Shown one piece after another: positions 45,915 to 58,794 of a stretch of DNA of 64,000 bases. Source of the stretch: Mytilus edulis (Eukaryota; Mollusca; Bivalvia; Mytilida; Mytilidae); assembly GCF_963676685.1 (NCBI RefSeq), contig NC_092349.1:34454293-34518292 (forward strand). Direction: 5' to 3'. A program made the position numbers and the translations under genes. Under the pieces are notes generated by a model that did not search any database, had not been told where the DNA came from, and was given only the letters and a program-made list of their open reading frames with translations. The first letter of the stretch is position 1. Every line of letters starts with the position of its first letter.

Positions 45915-46085
45915 GTTTAAACACGTACACCATTTTTCCGTTTTCAAGAATTAATGTTAAATTCACATTTTATAAATTGAATTATAAACGCTTTAATACA
46001 TATTTAATTGACCTTAAAATTCGTACTTTTTTGGATTTGATTATTGATTATTGATTAAGTGTCAATGGTAGCTAAGCTACTTTTA
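45915..46085 (+). repeat. Third copy of the TRIM-like upstream segment, no gene behind it
   Basis: TTTAAACACGTACACCATTT and TGTCAATGGTAGCTAAGCTA resemble the segments at 38700-38860 and 33640-33780. No B-box coding sequence follows within the expected 2-2.3 kb; 46090-46850 has no recognised feature. Confidence 0.4.
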
Positions 46086-46849
46086 TCTAACGCGAGATTA
46101 CACGACGATGACAGTTTTGAACCACCTTGACTGGCTATGATAATTCAGCCCTTGCACGATGTGATGGTCGTAATGCAGTTGATTGTGTATTCCAATATTA
46201 CTTTTTGATTTTAAAAGGATCAATTTATTTATGAAATTTATAGAAATGTTTTAAAGATAAAGACAAAAATTCTATAATTTAAGAAGTATGTTGAGCATAC
46301 ATAGATATAATATATTAGTAGTGTCTATTAGAAATATAAAGGCATTTATCATTTATATTGCCGTTAGATATAACGTCATGCAAATCAAAAATATATGAAA
46401 CTTTCATTGAATTTCATGAACAAATGAATGAGACTTTACTTAGAAGGATTATTGAAACAGAAGGGTATCACGTGAAGATCATTTAAAAATTAATACACAG
46501 GAAATGTTTCAATCATATAACAACTTCTGCTTCTAGTATATGTTGGTTACTCAAGACATAAGATAATATAATTATTTAATGTCACACGTGGATTTTCGAT
46601 TTAGGCAGAAAACAGATAGCATTGAATATTTTTAAATGAAGTTGAGATCAGCACGGACTCAGAAAAATCACTTAAATGCACTTCTCATCATGACTAATTT
46701 TTATTCAAAGGTCAATTGAATTGTTTAATAATCACTTGATCATGATGTGGTATTTATTATTAATAGATAGTTTAAGCAAAAGTTCGTGAGCGTGATGCGT
46801 ACCCGTAAATAACTTTTATAATATCATGCGTTAAGCAACGTCATACTTT

Positions 46850-47010
46850 AGTTTTCTTTGTTTTGTCTTCTGTACTATTACTTGTCTGTTTGTATGATTG
46901 TATTTTTATTTTTAGTTTAGCCATGGCGTTGTCAGTTAATTTTCAATCTATGAGTTTGACTGTCCCACTGTTATTTTTCGTCCCTCTTTTGTACATAGAC
47001 GTGTAAAAGC
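46850..47010 (+). repeat. Penelope family-1 3' region fragment
   Basis: TTTAGCCATGGCGTTGTCAG, ATGAGTTTGACTGTCCCACT and TTCGTCCCTCTTTTGTACA are the complement of the tail at 59540-59720. Confidence 0.8.
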
Positions 47011-48190
47011 CACATTGCAACGTCAATTTCAAATGTTTGAAAGCAACTTAATATTTCAAATAAATGTCTGTGTTCTATTAAACTTTTTTCAGCTTAAACA
47101 AAGTCAGAGGATTGTCCCTTTGGTGATATACAAAGAGGTTAAGGGTTTAGACCAAAATAAAAAAAAACTAGTGCAGATTTTGTTTTTGTTTTTATAGAGA
47201 TTATATTGAAACTCTTTGTCCTGCTCTTCGTATTCAATATTATAAAATTATATGTAGTAATTGTATAACGACTAGAAGGACTGATCAATCTTTGGCATAT
47301 AAAAGGCTCACCTTTTTGAAAAAAAATAATTAAAAAATCAAAACAAATAATTGAGCGATGTATTCCCGTTGTGTAACTGTTTACAAAATTTAAGCGTCTT
47401 CCTACATGTCCGACACCGTGACTGAATCTATGGAGTGCTAAAGTATCAACTATTAATGGTACTAATTAATGGCCATCCCTTCAGGTATCTTACACCTAAA
47501 TTATAAATGTTGAATGATTGACTTGCGTTAAAGTTTTTTTTATGCATGTGTTCTTTATGGAATTGGTTTATTTTGGGCCATCTCTGCTTAATAAAAATTG
47601 AGTGTCTGAATCAAAACTGCTCTGAAAACTGTTTCATGAACAGTTTACACTTAATTTTGAAAATGCTGGACACCATTTTGCTTGAAGGTCATGCAAAACC
47701 AAATAAGATATTATGCACCATATTCATATGACAATAACAATTTTTACGTCTGAAATACCATTATTTTATTAAATATGAATAACTATCAACGGTTGAGCAC
47801 AACTCTTTGACTCGTCTTCTTTCCGTGTGGTCAGTTAAAAATAGTACCGATCTAGTAAAACTTTGAAAAAAGCTTTCAACATTCATAGGTAGGTTCCAAC
47901 AGTTCAAACAGTCAACAAACTAAAAAAAAAGTATGAAAAAATACCCAACATCCACATTTATGGTTGTCTGTCTAGACAACCCACATATATTAGACTTAAG
48001 TAAGAAGTCATTAGGTAAGTTAAAGCTTTTTAAAGATCATATGTATTAATAAGAACTAATTAGACGAAGAACAGAAAAGAAGATATGCATAGATGATTGT
48101 TATAAGAAAACACGATCTTTTAGGGGATGACTAGAGAATAATTTCGTGCCAATAAAAGAATAAGAAGTGATATTATTGCAAATGATTCAA
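47010..48190. other. Intergenic, nothing recognised
   Basis: AT-rich sequence. A perfect 8-bp hairpin (GGTTGTCT / AGACAACC) lies near 47963. The short open frames at 47015 and 47546 carry no domain. Confidence 0.4.
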
Positions 48191-48199
48191 CTCTCCAAT

Positions 48200-48310
48200 C
48201 AAGACCAAATGTCGTCGATATAATCAGTTATATGTTATAGGACGACTTTCAACATAGAGCCAATGGTCGCAAGGCAAAGCCAACTATAAAGTGCACAAAA
48301 ATATTTCCTA
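48200..48310 (-). repeat. Dispersed repeat family B, reversed diverged copy
   Basis: TTCAACTCTCCAATCAAGAC, TGTTATAGGACGACTTTCAA and CATAGAGCCAATGGTCGC follow the order seen at 29990-30110. Confidence 0.65.
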
Positions 48311-50560
48311 TAAAAAACATACAGTGAGTCAATTCTAAATTTTTAAAAATTTTTTTTATGAACACTCCTGGTTTCATAATAAGTTGAAGACAGTACAGAT
48401 TTTACTTGACTTTAAAAAAACTTATTTTACATGAACTCTAAACCGGTTTAAACTTATTACGAAGTCAGCTTTCCACAGGTGTTTAAAAACCGAATGAAAT
48501 TAAAGGTCGTCGAGTTCAAAGTTCAGCTAATACGATTAATCAAGGACTTGTAAATATTAACTTGACTTTTAAAAATAACTCTTACCATTAGAATATCGTT
48601 TACTAATTCGCTAATAAACGGATTGTTTAAAATTTGTCTTCTACATGTTACCCTGCTATACAGGGAAACACTCCACCAAAGTGAGAAGATCAGCAAGAAA
48701 ACAAAAATTAATAGAAAAAAATCACCAAGGCATTCCCGTGCCTATCTGGAAAAGAAGTGTTCAAAGAACGATGGAATTTTTTTCAGGAAGATGGAGGGTG
48801 AAACCATGGAAATCATTCGCCACAGACTCAAAAAATTTATGTTATACGTCAGACCAAGCACACCTTTAGAACTGGTAATTATACTTTAAAACAACATATA
48901 ACAACAAGTAAAAATAGTGTACAAATCATCTACATATGACAATATGTTAATCACAAAGTAACATTAAAATAGGTCCAGTCGTTTCCGAGAATAACTACGG
49001 ACACATTGGAATGATAATTAAATATAGATTGTCCATTGCAAGAAATAGCCGTTTCCATCCTTTCTACGATTTTGTTAATAGTAAATGCACATATATATTA
49101 CCAGCTAAACACCATTCTGTAATTTTTCAGAACATTTGGAGATCGAAAATTAAACGTTTTGCTGTTTTCATGGCAACGGCGGCAATTTAGGAAATTCCTA
49201 ACTCAAAGGTCTTTTTTTTGCAATTCAATATTCATATCAAATTTCATTAAATTTCGAGCATTTTAAAATTTTGGTCTTTTTGCTGTGTTCACAATTTTCT
49301 AAAATTTAATGAACATAAGAGGGATCATAACATCAAAGTATCACCGGGTTTGGCCTTCTATTGTAAGAGAGGAAATACTACTTTAATGGTTTAAAACATT
49401 TTTTTTTTGCATTGTTTCCATGGTAACGACAGCCATTTTATTATATCAACAAATGCTGGTTAACATTGTTCTAGAGTTTTATCAAGGTTAGAAGACATTG
49501 AATGGGTTTATTTTAAAACTTTCCTGACTTATATTTTCGTTTTATGTTCCCAACGGTAATAAAAGCCCCGTTTTACAGTTACATGTAGTTTTAACATTAC
49601 ATAAAATCAATAGGTTTTGAAATTTAAAATCATAAGCATATACATTTAGGTAGACGAAGACGAAAACAGTAGATCTAAGCTAGAAAGGTCTCCTTTTGAT
49701 CAGGTTAATAAAATATATGTACAACCTATTTTTACTAGAAGTATAAACAACGAATTTCTTATAAACTGCTGCCTGCCAATTGCGAATATCAAAATGAATA
49801 AAAGATAACAATCAGAAAAGACAGTTAAAATAATGATTTTCATTGACTCTTTCGTCTTTTGGAAGTGGTTGTGATGTATTTCAGACTTTTTTTACTGATA
49901 AATTTGTTTTCCATGCACACGTTTAAAACTGTGGTGTTTATCGAATGCACTAGTAGATTTTTACGCTTCTATCAATTCATACTTAGATTGGAGTTTCAAC
50001 ATTAGACTTTAAGAGTTGTCGTCTGTGTCTCCATATAAGTCTTCGGTAAAAATTAAATTGATGAGTGAACATAATGAATACGCTATACAACATATTTAAA
50101 TGAGGCTTTAAGACAAATATCATGACTCAACCAAAATAAATTCCAGAGAAACGTGCGACAAAAATCTTTTTGACGTCGTTGACACGGCCGACGACGGATA
50201 ATGATCCCTGTTTGTCGCTTTGCGAGTACATGCTGTATAAGGATCATTGATTAAACGTAAGCATTGCCAGAATATGTATCATTCGGACAACCGCTGTCCT
50301 TCCTCGGAATTCAGCTATAAATTCAAATACCCATTCCAATGAAACCTTAGGGACGACATAAACAAAAATCAATGTAGGATAAAAAAACTTAATTCAAATA
50401 GTTTGGAAGGGTGGGGTCAAAGTTGCTGCAAGTTTTGTTTAATGGACATCGATTTTATATATATCCTTATTGGTCAATCAATTTGAGAAAAAGGGAGGGG
50501 GATAGGGGGGTCAGTAAAAATACTATTTATCAGTCAAACTAGTTTATAATAAGCATTATT
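48310..50560. other. Intergenic with a possible exon-like stretch
   Basis: Between an acceptor-like CTATACAG at 48660 and a donor-like CTG-GTAATT at 48883, two plus-strand frames are open at once (48623-48889 and 48645-48869). Neither has a recognised domain, so I leave the stretch uncalled. A repeat-like CATGGCAACGGCGGCAATTT at 49171 and CCATGGTAACGACAGCCATT at 49420 are internal near-copies. Confidence 0.35.
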
Positions 50561-50566
50561 TTTAAT

Positions 50567-52450
50567 TTTTGGAAATTCTACCACCTTATAGGAGTAGACG
50601 GCATCAACTACAAAATATAGAAACCATATCTGATGTACGGTTTAAAGAAGATAGTATTATATAAATATATTAAGCTGGATTTACAGAATATGTTAATATT
50701 ACCTATAACACTCCTAACATATTTTTTTCACAACTGAAAATGTCAATTGGCGATGTTGTTTCCAGTTCACGTAGCCAACAAATAAATCGCACACACGAAG
50801 AAAAAAAAACCACACAAAAAGCAAAGGAACAGCATACAGTCTTGGTTACAACAACAAAAACAAAAGTTTCATGGCATACAGATTTTGTAAATTCCATTAA
50901 AATTATGTTTTAGAATCAACAAGAATCACCCGATTCGGGTGTCACAGTTCAAACGGAGGTGTCTCATTGGCAATCATACCACATCTTCTTTTTTTATATG
51001 TTAGCTTCCTATTTGTATAAACGTTTGCGGTTACTTATATATTTTTTTTTGTACATTTCATATGTCAATTTCGGTTGTGAACATAAGTTAGCTACTTAAA
51101 TTATTTCTAAAACTGACGCGACGGCATTCGAATAATAACTTACAAAACAGTGTCATTTTTATTACGTCACAATAAATGAACAAAGATTCATTTTTTTGAT
51201 TATACCCCGGGATTACGCCATTTACACAGATTGCCATTAGGTCAACTGGTGTTACTCATTCACAAAAAATAAACTCGAATTTGGTTAGCGTAATATGAGT
51301 GAATAAATGATATCAGATTATCTCTTGATACATGTTAAGTTCTATATCAGTCAGACTGTGTAATGCCAATTATTTTTGATGTTAGGAAATTCCATCAACT
51401 CGTAGTAGACGGCGTCAAGAGATAACATAGAAATCCAATCTGATGTAAGGTTTTAAAAAGATAATATTATTTGAACATGAACAACTAGATTAACAAAACA
51501 TGTTGAATTGAAACAATGGCACTGCTTAAATATCATTTTCAAAACTGCAAATGTAAATTTCAGATGTAGTTTCCATTCGCAGCGTCATCAAATAAGTTGT
51601 GATTCCTTTCGCGAATTTGGCTATACTTTTTGGACCTTTTGGATTATAGCTCTTCATCTTTTATATAAGCTTTGGATTTCAAATATTTTGGTCACGAGCA
51701 TCACTGAAGAGACATGTTTTGTCGAAATGCGCATCTGGTGCAAGAACATTGGTACCGTTAATTTTATTGCAAATTGAAGAACTTGTGAAAGTTGGTAGGT
51801 TCCAAAAAAGTGCTACTTTCATTATTTCCATCATCATTAGAAATTAAAACCTAAATGTTAATTAACAATTATTGTTATGCCCAATTTCGAAACTCCTCAA
51901 TTTATGATATACATATGACCTGTTCGAATTGGAAACTAATCATTAAGTATATGTTTTCAGTTACAAACAGGAAAAACTAAAGTGTCACGTCATACATTTT
52001 TTAAATTCCATAAAATATATGTTTTAGAATCAACAAGAATCAGCCAATTCAGTAGCCACAGTCCAAATGGAGATAAGATTCATATTTCGGAAAATGTTTG
52101 ACTGTTACATATAAATTAAATTGCAGTTAACTATACATTACCCCCAAAACATTGTACATGTTGTTACGTCACAAAGAAGGTACAAATATTCGACTGTTCG
52201 ATTACGTCATTTTCACCGATAGACCTCAGGTCAACTGGTATTACTCATTCACAAAAAATAAACTCGAATTTGGTTAGCGAAAACGTGGATAGAGTGAATA
52301 TATGACATCAGATTATCTCTTGATACATGTTAAGTTCTTTATCAGTCAGACTGAATAATAACTATTATTTTTTTTAGAAGACGGCATCAGAAAGATAACA
52401 TAGAAATCCAATCTGATGTACGTTTTTAAGAAGATATTATTTGAAACAAA
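50567..52450 (+). repeat. Tandem triplication, unit about 0.8-1.0 kb
   Basis: Unit starts at about 50567, 51385 and 52370 share GTAGACGGC(A/G)TCAA..., ATAGAAA(T)CCA and TCTGATGTA(C/A)GGTTT. The text TCACAAAAAATAAACTCGAA and TTATCTCTTGATACATGTTA is in units 1 and 2 (51265-51340 and 52247-52330). GTTTTAGAATCAACAAGAAT is at 50908 and 52021. The third unit is cut short after about 80 bp. A family B end (GTGTCTCATTGGCAATCATA) is inserted at 50960-51000 in unit 1, and a family A relative at 51600-51780 in unit 2. Confidence 0.75.
51600..51780 (-). repeat. Family A-related repeat
   Basis: TTTTGGTCACGAGCATCACT, GAAGAGACATGTTTTGTCGA and AATGCGCATCTGGTGCAAGA correspond position by position to the GAGCGTCACTGATGAGTCTT / GACGAAACGCGCGTCTGGCG text at 62281-62330, but are strongly diverged. 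The plus-strand frame 51508-51777 is repeat-derived. Confidence 0.65.
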
Positions 52451-53690
52451 TAGTTATATTCTTCTTTAATGCAGTTGTCATTAACGGGTATAACCATGCG
52501 TCTGATTTTAATATACAATGTTTATTTGTTTACTTAGCAAATCAGTATACCTAACGGGTTTTAGAAAACTTGTGTAAAGCTATCATTCATAAAGATGACA
52601 TTAATAAAATTTATCATGCTTTATCCAAAAAGTCTATTTTTATTAACATCATAACAAAAAAAGAAAAAAAATCTCAACCATAAATTTACCCATTTCTCCT
52701 TCTTTTTGCCTTCCACAACATTTCATTTCATTTGTGTCACATGTGTCTAACGAAACCAACATGAAGCTAAATCTATAACTATCTGACCCAAATTTAGACT
52801 TGGTTCCTAATCTGAATTAGTTAAAAATGTTTATATCACTATTACTTAAGTATTTCGAATCATATTATTGCAGTTCTAGCCTCTAGATACAAAATGTATT
52901 ACAATATTCTATTATTGGTTGTTGCATGCCGAAATTATAAGCTGTAAGTACAAATACATTTAAGTGTTACCTGTATATAATATAGCCATGATCATGAAAT
53001 ATTCTTTAATTTCATAACTATACATGCTAATTGAAATAGGTAACTTAAAATATTTATAATGTCACATATAAGGTTCTATGTGTTCATTCCTTGGATGAAG
53101 ATCACCAAGCCATTCGGGAAAATGAGTTGTCAAAGTCAACGAAATAGGCTGCAGTTAAATAAGACCAGCTGCTTGGAAATGAGGACTTTGGTAATAACAG
53201 CTTTTATCAGTTTATATAAATGTAACAAAAATTACATGTTTAAAATATAAGACAATTAAAAAAAAAACACACTAGACAACACCACAGTGAATTAGAAATA
53301 CAGGCAGTCTTACCACAACACTTCACAATAAAAACTAAGATTGAGCAGCATACAGGTACTCTGGAAGTGTAAGCATTTCTGGTTGATGGTCACATTATTT
53401 TTATTTGGCATGTTAAATTACACTGCATATCGATATGATTGATTAACTTAAATATTTAATTTATACCAAAATTCTTTCACTAGCTGTACATTTGTATTTA
53501 ATTAAACACAAATTATCAGTCATTGTCTGAAGGGTGAAAAGGCAAATATCATTGCAAAGAGGGTACAAAAGGTATTACCATCTGCATATAACCAAGCAGT
53601 GATTAAATATGAGTGATATTCATTACATAAAAGAAAAAGATGAGAAAAAAAATGAAAATACCAAAAATACCAAACTTGAATGAAAAATAA
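52450..53690. other. Intergenic, nothing firm
   Basis: A 63-codon open frame at 53059-53250 has no domain. 53270-53400 looks like a very decayed Penelope 3' tail (AAAAACTAAGATTGAGCAGC, GGTACTCTGGAAGTGTAAGC). Nothing else is recognised. Confidence 0.4.
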
Positions 53691-53694
53691 AAAA

Positions 53695-53815
53695 AGCTGG
53701 AAGTCCCTAAACAAATGGCATAAACAAAAGCTCAAACGTCTTAAACGAATGGATAACAACTGTCCTTTTCCTGACTTGGTCCAGGCATTTTCCTATGTAG
53801 AAAAATACACTAGAT
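53695..53815 (+). repeat. Dispersed repeat family D, copy
   Basis: GGAAGTCCCTAAACAAATGG, AACGAATGGATAACAACTGT and TGGTCCAGGCATTTTCCTAT match 28905-29020. The open frame 53680-53886 lies across it and is not a gene. Confidence 0.85.
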
Positions 53816-53899
53816 ATCAACCAACTGAAATCCAGCATACTTGTTTACACCATTTTGCAAAGTTAGATCATCGGTGTCTTCTGTAATCATATAAACAAC

Positions 53900-56606
53900 T
53901 AGAGGCTCTAAAGAGCCTGTATAGCTCACCTTGGTCTATGTGAATATTAAACAATGGACACAGATGGATTCATGACAAAATTGTGTTTTGGTGATGGTGA
54001 TGTGTTTGTAGATCTTACTTTAGTAAACAATCTTGCTGCTTACAATTATCTCTATCTATAACAGTACTTTCTGTGGAAAATGTTATTGAAAATCTTCAAA
54101 TTTTAAGAAAATTGTTAAAAATTGACTATGAAGGGCAATGACTCCTTAGGAGGTCAATTGACTATTTTGGTCATAGTGACTTATTTTTAGTTCTTACTTT
54201 GCTGTACATTATTGCTGTTTACAGTTTATCTCTATCTATAATAATATTCAAGATAACAAAAAAAAACAGCAAAATTTTCTCAAAATTACCAATTCAGGGG
54301 CAGCAACCTAACAACCGATTATCCGATTCATCTCAGATTTGCTCTTAATGCTTTGGTTTTTGAGTTATAAGCCAAAAACTGCATTTTACCCCCATGTTCT
54401 ATTTTTAGCCATGGCGGCCATCTTGGTTTGTTGGCCGAGTTACCGGACACATTTTTTTAACTAAATACCCAAATTATGGCTAAGTTTGGTTAAATTTGGC
54501 CCAGTAGTTTCAGAGGAGAAGATTTTTCTAAAAGATTACCAAGATTTACGAAAAATGGTTAAAAATTGACTATAAAGGGCAATAACTCCTAAAGTGGTCA
54601 ACTGACCATTTTGTTCATTAGACTTATTTGTAGATCTTACTTTGCTGAACATTATTGCTGTTTACAGTTTATCTCTATCTATAATAATATTCAAGATAAT
54701 AACCAAAAACAGCAAAATTTCGTTAAAATTACCATTTCAGGGGCAGTAACCCAACAACGGAGTGTCCGATTCATCTGAAAATTTCAGGGCAGATAGATCT
54801 TGACCTGATGAACAATTTTACTCCTGTCAGATTTGCTCTAAATGCTTTGGTTTTTGAGTTATAAGCCAAAAACTGCATTTTACCCCTATGTTCTATTTTT
54901 AGCCATGGCGGACATCTCGGTTGGTTTGCCGGGTCACGCCACACATTTTTTAAACTAGATACCCCAATGATGATTGTGGCCAAGTTTGGATTAATTTGTC
55001 CCAATAGTTTCAGAGGAGAAGATTTTTGTAAAAGATAACTAAGATTTACGAAAAATGGTTAAAAATGGACTAAAAAGGGCAATAACTCCTAAAGGGGTCA
55101 ACTGACCATTTCGGTCACGTTGACTTAATTGTAAATCTTACTTTGCTGAACATTATTGCTGTTTACAGTTTATCTCTATCTATAATAATATTCAAGATAA
55201 TAACCAAAAACAGCAAAATTTCGTTAAAATTACCATTTCAGGGGCAGTAACCCAACAACGGAGTGTCTGATTCATCTGAAAATTTCAGGGCAGATAGATC
55301 TTGACCTGATGAACAATTTTACTCCTGTCAGATTTGCTCTAAATGCTTTGGTTTTTGAGTTATAAGCCAAAAACTGCATTTCACCCCTATGTTCTATTTT
55401 TAGCCATGGCGGACATCTTGGTTGGTTTGCCGGGTCACGCCACACATTTTTTAAACTAGATACCCCAATGATGATTTCGGCCAAGTTTGGATTAATTTGT
55501 CCCAATAGTTTCAGAGGAGAAGATTTTTGTAAAAGATAACTAAGATTTACGAAAAATGGTTAAAAATGGACTAAAAAGGGCAATAACTCCTAAAGGGGTC
55601 AACTGACCATTTCGGTCACGTTGACTTAATTGTAAATCTTACTTTGCTGAACATTATTGCTGTTTACAGTTTATCTCTATCTATAATAATATTCAAGATG
55701 ATAACCAAAAACAGCAAAATTTCCTTAAAATTATCAATTCAGGGGCAGCAACCCAACAACGGGTTGTCCGATTCATCTGAAAATTTCAGGGCAGATAGAT
55801 CTTGACCTGATAAACAATTTTACACCGTCAGATTTGCTCTAAATGCTTTGGTTTTCGAGTTATAAGCCAAAAACTGTATTTTACCCGTATGTTTTATTTT
55901 TAGCCATGGCGGCTATCTTGGTTGGTTGGCCGGGTCACACCACACATTTTTTAAACTAGATACCCCAATGATGATTGTGGCCAAGTTTGGTTTAACTTGG
56001 CCCAGTAGTTTCAGAGGATAAGATTTTTGTAAAAGATAACTAAGATTTACGAAAAATGGTTAAAAATGGACTAAAAAGGGCAATAACTCCTAAAGGGGTC
56101 AACTGACCATTTCGGTCACCTTGACTTAATTGTAAATCTTACTTTGCTGAACATTATTGCTGTTTACAGTTTATCTCTATCTATAATAATATTCAAGATA
56201 ATAACCAAAAACAGCAAAATGTCCTTAAAATTATCAATTCAGGCGCAGCAACCCAACAACGGGTTGTCCGATTCATCTGAAAATTTCAGGGCAGATAGAT
56301 CTTGACCTGATAAACAATTTTACACCGTCAAATTTGCTCTAAATGCTTTGGTTTTTGAGTTATAAGCCAAAAACTGCATTTTACCCCTATGTTCTATTTT
56401 TAGCCATGGCGGCCATCTTGGTTGGTTGGCCGGGTCACGCCACACATTTTTTAAACTAGATACCCCAATGATGATTGTGGCCAAGTTTGGTTTAACTTGG
56501 CCCAGTAGTTTCAGAGGAGAAGATTTTTGTAAAAGTTAACGACGACGGACGCCGGACGCAAAGTGATGGGAAAAGCTCACTTGGCCCTACGGGCCAGGTG
56601 AGCTAA
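53900..56606. mobile_element. Hairpin-ended element carrying a 501-bp tandem array
   Basis: The left end has the hairpin AGGCTCT-AA-AGAGCCT (53903-53918) and TAGCTCACCTTGG. The right end (56574-56604) is a long palindrome, AGCTCAC..TGGCCC / GGGCCA.GTGAGCT, followed by A's. TAGCTCACC at the left is thus the inverse of GGTGAGCTA at the right. Between them are tandem units. The GGGGCAG(C/T)AACC landmark recurs with C at 54301, 54744, 55245, 55746 and 56246, giving steps of 443, 501, 501 and 500. The first is short because it lacks a 58-bp block. No long ORF exists; the near-identical minus-strand frames at 54771-55004 and 55272-55505 are unit text. The plan resembles bivalve non-autonomous Helitron-like or tandem-repeat MITE elements. 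The class is inference. Confidence 0.8.
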
Positions 56607-56609
56607 AAA

Positions 56610-57780
56610 CACTAACGACTTCTTTTCGTCTATTTGGCTCATTTCGTGTCACACTGTCTGAAAACAAAACGCGATAAGTCCGTTGCCGAACCCGATTAGT
56701 GCGGAAACGCCGACAAAAACCCGATAAGTCCGTTACCATTCTACACCGTGCATATACATTCATATATTTCTTTTTAATTTGATATGGATTTCAAACAAAA
56801 CCCATTCTATTTTGCATGTGTTGAAGGAATTCACATATATATCACTTTGTTAACCGATACAATTTTTTTCAGAATGGGAGAACAATTGTTTTAGAAGCAA
56901 TGCTAAAATTATTGTTTCTTAAGTTGATTTTGAAACAGTTGATTTATCTTTGAAAAATAATTTGAAATACCATCCCGCTTTATTCATAGTTTTCTAAAAA
57001 TGTTTTAGCTGTTTGGCACAAGTACCGATTTGGAAAGAAACAAGATGCTCATGATTTTTTTGTTAAACTTATGCAAGAGGTTTGGAATACATGCACAGAG
57101 TTAGTACTTCGACTGACTCATTATGTAATCGCTTCCTGTAACTCCCAATGATTTAAAGCTTAAATTATTTTCTAAGTTGCAAACAACGGCTCTGTAACTA
57201 GTCAAAATATTCCATCATGGCAGATTGTTTGTACAACTTCCGTTCTTAGTCATCATGGATTCGGACATCTCGGATTGTTTCGTCTTCAAATATTGACCAG
57301 TAATAATCAGCGCTAATCAATTTCTAATTTGCACACTGAATCTTCAGTTGTAAAGGAATTCAGTGCTCCCTAGTCAAGTAATATATTTGTCATGATCGAT
57401 CGATTATCAGACCAAACTTGTGTTACGGCAATTTTCGATAGAACATCTAGATGTGCGGTAACAGTAAAATGCAATGATGCGGTCGGCTTTAGTTGTGTTT
57501 CCTCTACGGCAGTATGTGTTACGGTCCTTTTGTGCGCTAGTCTCATTTGCTGTCAAGCTCTTTGATTATGTGGTTTGTAAATTTTTGCTTGAATGATGTC
57601 TCTTTCCGCACTGTCAGCAATTAAATTCAGATCTACAGTGAGCTACTGTGTGGTTTCTAAAACAGTTAAAACACATACCCGTTTTTGCTTTACAATTTCT
57701 ATGCGTTTCTCAACATCTTTCACGTTTTTGTTTTGTCATTTTTTACAATTTCTAATATGACGTCACTTGGCGTCGAGGTT
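56610..57780. other. Intergenic, nothing firm
   Basis: ACCCGATAAGTCCGTTACC at 56720 and GCGATAAGTCCGTTGCC at 56673 are near-copies 50 bp apart. No other structure was found. Confidence 0.4.
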
Positions 57781-57819
57781 TAAACTTATTCGGATGTGTT
57801 GCATTTTGTCGGGTTATGT

Positions 57820-57955
57820 AATGTATTTCGGTTGTTTCCTGTATTTAGCTAATTCTTCAGTTTTATCATGTAGTTGTTAATGTCTGTGTCATTTTGGTCT
57901 TTTGTGGATAGTTGTCTCATTGCCAATCATACCACATCTTCTTTTTTATATGTAC
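57820..57955 (+). repeat. Dispersed repeat family B, 3' end
   Basis: GTAGTTGTTAATGTCTGTGT, CATTTTGGTCTTTTGTGGAT and GTCTCATTGCCAATCATACC-ACATCTTC form the typical end. The minus-strand open frame 57946-58167 starts in it and is not a gene. Confidence 0.8.
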
Positions 57956-58074
57956 ATCTTTTGTATAGTCATTTTATAAAACTTACTGTTTACAAAAGTA
58001 TAAATTATTCTAAATAATAGGGATATTCTGGTACCTAACAGAAAACCCTGGCCGTTTTTGGCACAACTTTTTTT

Positions 58075-58215
58075 AAACTTTTGGTCCTCGATGCTGTTCA
58101 ACTTTGTACTTGTTTCGGCTTTCAAACTATTGTATCTTGGCGTCACTAGTAAGTCTTGTGTGGGCAAAATGCACTTCTGGCGTATTAAAAATTTTAAACT
58201 TGTTGCCTTTTGTTA
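58075..58215 (-). repeat. Dispersed repeat family A, reversed diverged copy
   Basis: TTGGTCCTCGATGCTGTTCA, CTTTGTACTTGTTTCGGCTT and GGCGTCACTAGTAAGTCTTG follow the order of 62220-62310. Confidence 0.75.
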
Positions 58216-58329
58216 GCTATTATTCGTGTGTTTCTTTGTCTTTTCTCCTATTTATTTATATTGTAGTCCTGTAATGTTGTGTTGTCATTTTAATGTTATA
58301 TTTCACATGGTCATAAAAGAGGGAGGTTT

Positions 58330-58599
58330 GGCATGCCACAAAACCAGGTTCAACCCACAATTTTTTCCTTTAAAAATGTCATGTACCAAGTCAGGAATAT
58401 GGCCATTGTTATATTATAATATTATAGTTCGTTTATGTGTGTGTTACATTTTAACGTTGTGTAGTTTGTTTTCTCTTATTTGTGAGTGTGAATTCACATT
58501 ATTATAAGACGTGTCACGGTACTTATCTATCCCAAATTCATGTACTTGGTTTTGATGTTATATTTGTTATTCTCATAGGATTTTGTCTAATGCCTCGTC

Positions 58600-58632
<33 letters not shown>

Positions 58633-58760
58633 TACATTTTAATGTTGTGTCGTTGTTCTATATTTAATGCGTTTCCCTCAGTTTTAGTTTGTTAACCCGA
58701 TTTTGTTTTTTGTCCATGAATTTATGAGTTTTGAACAGCGGTATACTACTGTTGCCTTTT
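58330..58760 (-). repeat. Dispersed repeat family C, long copy with (TG)n
   Basis: It matches 22100-22470 through TTACATTTTAACGTTGTG, GACGTGTCACGGTACTTATC, GGATTTTGTCTAATGCCTCG and AACAGCGGTATACTACTGTT. A 27-bp (TG)n run sits at 58606-58632. The short open frames here on the plus strand (58226, 58482) are repeat text. Confidence 0.85.
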
Positions 58761-58794
58761 TTTTTTACGTGTATTCAATGTTGCGGTTCTTCAC

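Noticed and set aside
48623..48889. Possible exon between acceptor-like and donor-like sites
   Set aside because: Two frames are open together, neither has a recognisable domain, and no partner exon was found. It is left uncalled.
54771..55505. Two nearly identical 77-codon minus-strand frames
   Set aside because: They are the same stretch of the 501-bp unit read twice (and a third time at 63634-63933).
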